In this document: positions 61,527 through 64,000 of the stretch, one piece after another
Layout of the letters: each line of letters opens with the position of its first letter
Numbering within the stretch: the first letter of the stretch is position 1
Source of the DNA: JACPRL01 sp035573715
Lineage (GTDB): Bacteria > Acidobacteriota > Terriglobia > Acidiferrales > 2-02-FULL-67-57
Length of the DNA stretch: 64,000 bases
NCBI GenBank assembly: GCA_035573715.1
Contig: DATLZZ010000003.1
Span: forward strand, 190,468 to 254,467
Direction: 5' to 3'
Position numbers and translations under genes: made by a program
The notes under the pieces: generated by a model
What the model was told of the DNA's origin: nothing
The model's input: only the letters and a program-made list of their open reading frames with translations
The model's database searches: none

Positions 61527-62360
61527 CTACTGCGTGGCGGGTTTCAAATCCTGCGCGGTCAGAACGACGGTTTTTTCTTCGCCCGGCTGGCCGAGCGGCG
61601 GAAGGGTTTCTCCGTTCAGCGTCAGCACCACGGCGCTGGCGTTGCGGGTGGAAACCTCGAAGCGGCTTCCAGCGCGGAAGCGCTTCGGCTGGCCGGGTCG
61701 CACGCGGCCTTCAAAGCGGACCTGCTCGTCGACCACCACGCGCACCCAGGCCTCTTCGACCACGTCCACCTGAAGCTTGAGGCCGCCGCCGGCGTCGCTC
61801 GCTGACGGCGCAACAGTTTCAACCGCCGGCGCGGGCGCTGCGGGCGCAGGAGTGAACCCTTCCGGCGCCGCGGGCATCGACACGGCCGGCGTCGCCGTTG
61901 CCGGAGCCGGCGGTGAGACAACGGGCGTTGCCGGTGCGCTCGATGGGCTTGCGACGGGCAGCAGCGCCGCGGCTTCGGCGGCCCGTCGCATGCGCAGGTC
62001 GTGCACCACGTAGGCGCCGACGGCGAACACCACAACCAGCGCCACGTAACTCCACACGCCGCGGCGCGGCGAGGCGGCGGCCGCCTTGGGCGTTTCCTTC
62101 GCATACATCGCCAGAATTTCCGGCTCTTCGCCGGCGGCGCGGGCGTACTCGCCGACCCAGAGAGCTTCGTCGAGCTTCATGTAGCGGGCGATGCTGCGGA
62201 CGAAGCCGCGGTTGAAGATGCCGCCGGGCAGGCGGTCAAACTGGTTGCGCTCCAGCGCCTGGATGTGGCGGATGTTGACCTTGGTGCGGTCGGCGAGCTC
62301 CTGGAGCGTAATGCCGCGCAGCTCCCGCTCGCGCCTCAAATTTTCGCCGAAACTCGCCAT
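61527..62360 (-). CDS. RodZ-like protein (HTH, membrane helix, DUF4115)
   Basis: 277 residues. An N-terminal Cro/C1-type HTH_25 domain (FGENLRRERELRGITLQELA, RHIQALERNQFDRLPGGIF, RGFVRSIARYMKLDE) is followed by a membrane helix (WSYVALVVVFAVGAYVV near 103), a Pro/Ala-rich linker and a C-terminal DUF4115 beta domain (LKLQVDVVEEAWVRVVVD). RodZ links MreB to the cell-wall machinery through this layout. No mre genes are in view. A strong promoter lies upstream. Confidence 0.88.
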   Translation of the reverse strand: MASFGENLRRERELRGITLQELADRTKVNIRHIQALERNQFDRLPGGIFNRGFVRSIARYMKLDEALWVGEYARAAGEEPEILAMYAKETPKAAAASPRRGVWSYVALVVVFAVGAYVVHDLRMRRAAEAAALLPVASPSSAPATPVVSPPAPATATPAVSMPAAPEGFTPAPAAPAPAVETVAPSASDAGGGLKLQVDVVEEAWVRVVVDEQVRFEGRVRPGQPKRFRAGSRFEVSTRNASAVVLTLNGETLPPLGQPGEEKTVVLTAQDLKPATQ

Positions 62361-62397
62361 CTACCTGCCTGCCTGCAAAGGAGGGAACACCTTCGCG

Positions 62398-62426
62398 ATA
62401 ATAGGATTCCGGTACCAGGGTGTCAA
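62398..62426 (-). promoter_or_regulatory. Promoter of the RodZ-like operon
   Basis: On the - strand TTGACA (62426-62421) and TATTAT (62403-62398) have a 17-base spacer, about 40 bases before the ATG at 62360. Its -35 end is 17 bases from the divergent cyclase promoter. Confidence 0.78.
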
Positions 62427-62442
62427 TGGGCCAATGGTTCTA

Positions 62443-62471
62443 TTGTTGCGCTGGTGAGGGATACGTATAAT
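62443..62471 (+). promoter_or_regulatory. Promoter of the GAF-GGDEF cyclase gene
   Basis: TTGTTG (62443-62448) and a perfect TATAAT (62466-62471) are separated by 17 bases. The predicted start near 62478 gives a 60-base leader with an AGGAGA ribosome site. Confidence 0.78.
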
Positions 62472-62537
62472 GGGTCGGTTTCCGCCGCCGACTCTGCGGG
62501 TGGGGCGAGCGGCCGCGGCAATCAGCGCCAGGAGACC

Positions 62538-63659
62538 ATGCCACCGCGCAAACCCAAGGGCGGGCCCAAGCGTCGCCGGACCCGCGAGCGGCGCCCCGAG
62601 TTCACGACCCTCCCCCCGTTGCGCGAGCTTTCCCCGCACGCCGCCGGCTACGCCATCGTGCACGACATGGCCAAGGCGCTCACCTCCACCCTCCAGCTCG
62701 ATCAGGTGCTCAAGACCATCATGGAAAAAGTGCAGGAGCTGATGGCGCCCGACACCTGGTCGCTGCTGCTGGTGGATGAAGCCACCAACGAGCTCTACTT
62801 CCAGATTGCCACCGGCAAGGCGGCCGACAAATTGAAGGACGTGCGGCTGAAGATGGGCGAGGGCATCGCCGGCTGGGTGGCGCAGACCGGCAAGGCCACC
62901 ATCGTCCCCGACGTGGACAAAGACCCGCGCTTCCTCAACCAGATCGACCAGATGACCAAGATGCGCACCCGCTCGATTATCTGCGTGCCCATCCGCGGCA
63001 AGGAGCGCACGCTGGGCGTCATCGAGATTATCAACTATGTGGGGCGGCGGGAGTTCGACCAGAACGACGTCAACCTGCTGCAGGCCATGGCCGACTACGC
63101 GGCGATTGCGATTGAGAACGCCATTCACGTGCAGCGCATCCACGAGCTGACCATTACCGACGACTGCACCACGCTCTACAACGTGCGGCATTTGAATTTT
63201 GTCCTCGACACCGAGATTTATCGCTCCAATCGCTACGACTACGAGTTCAGCCTGATTTTCATGGACCTCGACCACTTCAAGACGGTCAACGACACCTACG
63301 GGCACCTGCGGGGCTCGAAGCTGCTGCGCGAGGTGGCCGAGCTGCTGCGCGCCAACCTGCGCCTGGTGGACTTCGCCTTCCGCTACGGCGGCGATGAGTT
63401 CGTGGTGCTGCTGCCGCAGACCGGGCGCGAGGGCGCCGAAGTGGTGGCGCGGCGCATTTATCAGCGGCTGAACGAAGCGCGCTTCCTGACCGACGAAGGC
63501 TTGAACCTGCACGTCACCGCCTCGATTGGGCTGGCCAGCTACCCGAGCGACGCCAAGACCAAGGCCGAGCTGATCCGCCTGGCCGACGAGGCCATGTACC
63601 TGGTGAAGAACACCTCGCGGAACAACGTGGCGGTCGCCAACCAGGGCCTGCTGTTCTAG
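62538..63659 (+). CDS. GAF-domain diguanylate cyclase
   Basis: 373 residues, soluble. A basic N-terminus (PPRKPKGGPKRRRTRERR) precedes a GAF domain at about 45-200 (LDQVLKTIMEKVQELMAPDT, MGEGIAGWVAQTGKATIVPD). The GGDEF domain has LIFMDLDHFKTVNDTYGHLRG and the active site FRYGGDEFVVLLP. An RLVD (RxxD) inhibition site sits five residues before GGDEF, unlike the cyclase at 39818. The DxLT start motif is degenerate (DDCTTLYNVRHLNF). It makes c-di-GMP under GAF control. The ATG follows an AGGAGA ribosome site; the long upstream ORF is rejected. Confidence 0.92.
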   Translation: MPPRKPKGGPKRRRTRERRPEFTTLPPLRELSPHAAGYAIVHDMAKALTSTLQLDQVLKTIMEKVQELMAPDTWSLLLVDEATNELYFQIATGKAADKLKDVRLKMGEGIAGWVAQTGKATIVPDVDKDPRFLNQIDQMTKMRTRSIICVPIRGKERTLGVIEIINYVGRREFDQNDVNLLQAMADYAAIAIENAIHVQRIHELTITDDCTTLYNVRHLNFVLDTEIYRSNRYDYEFSLIFMDLDHFKTVNDTYGHLRGSKLLREVAELLRANLRLVDFAFRYGGDEFVVLLPQTGREGAEVVARRIYQRLNEARFLTDEGLNLHVTASIGLASYPSDAKTKAELIRLADEAMYLVKNTSRNNVAVANQGLLF

Positions 63660-64000
63660 AGTCGTTCATCGTTGATTCGTTTTAACCGTTGAACCGGGAG
63701 TGCGTCGTGCGGAAGGCTCACGGCTTCGGCTCCCTCAGCTCCCAACCGATTCCGTCGGTGTAGTCACCGGCTATGTCTTATGTTTTCAATCCTGGCAGCA
63801 GCGCCACCCCCGGGGGTTCGGCAGAATCTGATTGATTCCAAAGAACTTAGGGAGTGACCGGGGTGATTCGCTGTCGCCACTCGTGTTGATTCTAGAGTAC
63901 TTAGTCGGTGATTCGAGTCGGTTCATCTCCTCCCGCCGTTTTTCGATTTTTCCATTTTCGAGTTTCGTCATGCTACCAGCAGGAGCCTCCAACGCACTTC
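63660..64000. other. 341-base gap at the window end
   Basis: No supported gene. The 54-base-period repeat locus B fills 63832-63927. The last 60 bases are AT-richer with GTTTTTCGATTTTTCC-type runs. A 68-codon - strand ORF here has no family likeness. Confidence 0.6.
63832..63927 (+). repeat. 54-base-period imperfect tandem repeat, locus B
   Basis: Units start at 63832 (TTGATTCCAAAGAACTTAGG) and 63886 (TTGATTCTAGAGTACTTAGT), exactly 54 bases apart, and share TCGTGTTGATTC and CTTAGTCGGTGA with locus A at 33178-33280 in the same orientation. Confidence 0.75.

Noticed and set aside
62001..62537. Upstream extension of the GGDEF cyclase frame
   Set aside because: It runs antisense through the RodZ-like gene and both promoters; the ATG at 62538 has a proper ribosome site.

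Overview
The window looks like a chromosomal stretch from a high-GC member of the Acidobacteriota. This is inferred from gene content, not from a marker gene. The main indicators are an Oar-like TonB receptor with an N-terminal carboxypeptidase-regulatory domain, a VWFA-related exported protein of the type common in that phylum, a CRTAC1/ASPIC-UnbV protein, several Ser/Thr kinases and TPR proteins, and dispersed palindromic repeats between genes. No rRNA, tRNA, CRISPR array, transposase or phage gene was seen.

Region 1 (1-5110, + strand) is a tightly overlapping purine-catabolism operon. It holds the end of a xanthine-dehydrogenase Fe-S subunit, the FAD subunit, allantoinase, an allantoicase fused to OHCU decarboxylase, 5-hydroxyisourate hydrolase, and a PuuD-type membrane urate oxidase without its cytochrome domain. 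Together they would take xanthine through urate and allantoin to ureidoglycolate and urea. Facing it (5158-9782, - strand) are a multiheme cytochrome/TPR membrane protein, a PfkB sugar kinase and a BtpA-family TIM-barrel protein with overlapping ends.

Region 2 (10.4-31.4 kb) holds a CRTAC1 protein, a TPR protein, the large TonB receptor with a clear promoter, a LeuA-like enzyme without its regulatory domain divergent from a LysR regulator, a PEGA-domain Ser/Thr kinase, a sigma/anti-sigma pair, ispH, a YdeP-like molybdoenzyme, an SGNH hydrolase, a pseudokinase and a large exported DUF11-type protein. Region 3 (31.5-35.6 kb) holds a DAACS symporter, a repeat-rich gap, cytochrome P460 divergent from an HxlR regulator, and glycine oxidase.

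Region 4 (35.7-41.6 kb) is a signalling operon: NtrC-type regulator, tiny membrane ORF, hybrid histidine kinase, a protein with only a histidine-kinase dimerisation helix pair, and a CHASE3-like/HAMP/GAF diguanylate cyclase. Region 5 (41.6-46.9 kb) is the most unusual part: a lower-GC, tandemly duplicated cassette. It encodes three paralogous small secreted proteins and two metzincin-like secreted proteases with calcium-loop tails. Both protease genes carry +1 frameshifts. A chimeric scar made of a TPR-gene end joined to a cyclase-gene end marks the duplication junction, with a 12-bp microhomology.

Region 6 (46.8-54.2 kb) has a TPR protein, a GAF/PP2C phosphatase, PilZ, small zinc-ribbon and coiled-coil proteins, an MFS exporter, a MoaD-MoaE fusion, a VWFA protein and an inositol-phosphatase family enzyme. 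Region 7 (54.3-60.4 kb) is a nucleoside-salvage run: metallophosphoesterase, pyrimidine nucleoside phosphorylase, NupC, purine nucleoside phosphorylase, cytidine deaminase and an exported adenosine-deaminase-like amidohydrolase. Region 8 (60.5-63.7 kb) has a HEAT-like protein and a RodZ-like protein, divergent from a GAF-GGDEF cyclase; both divergent promoters are well formed.
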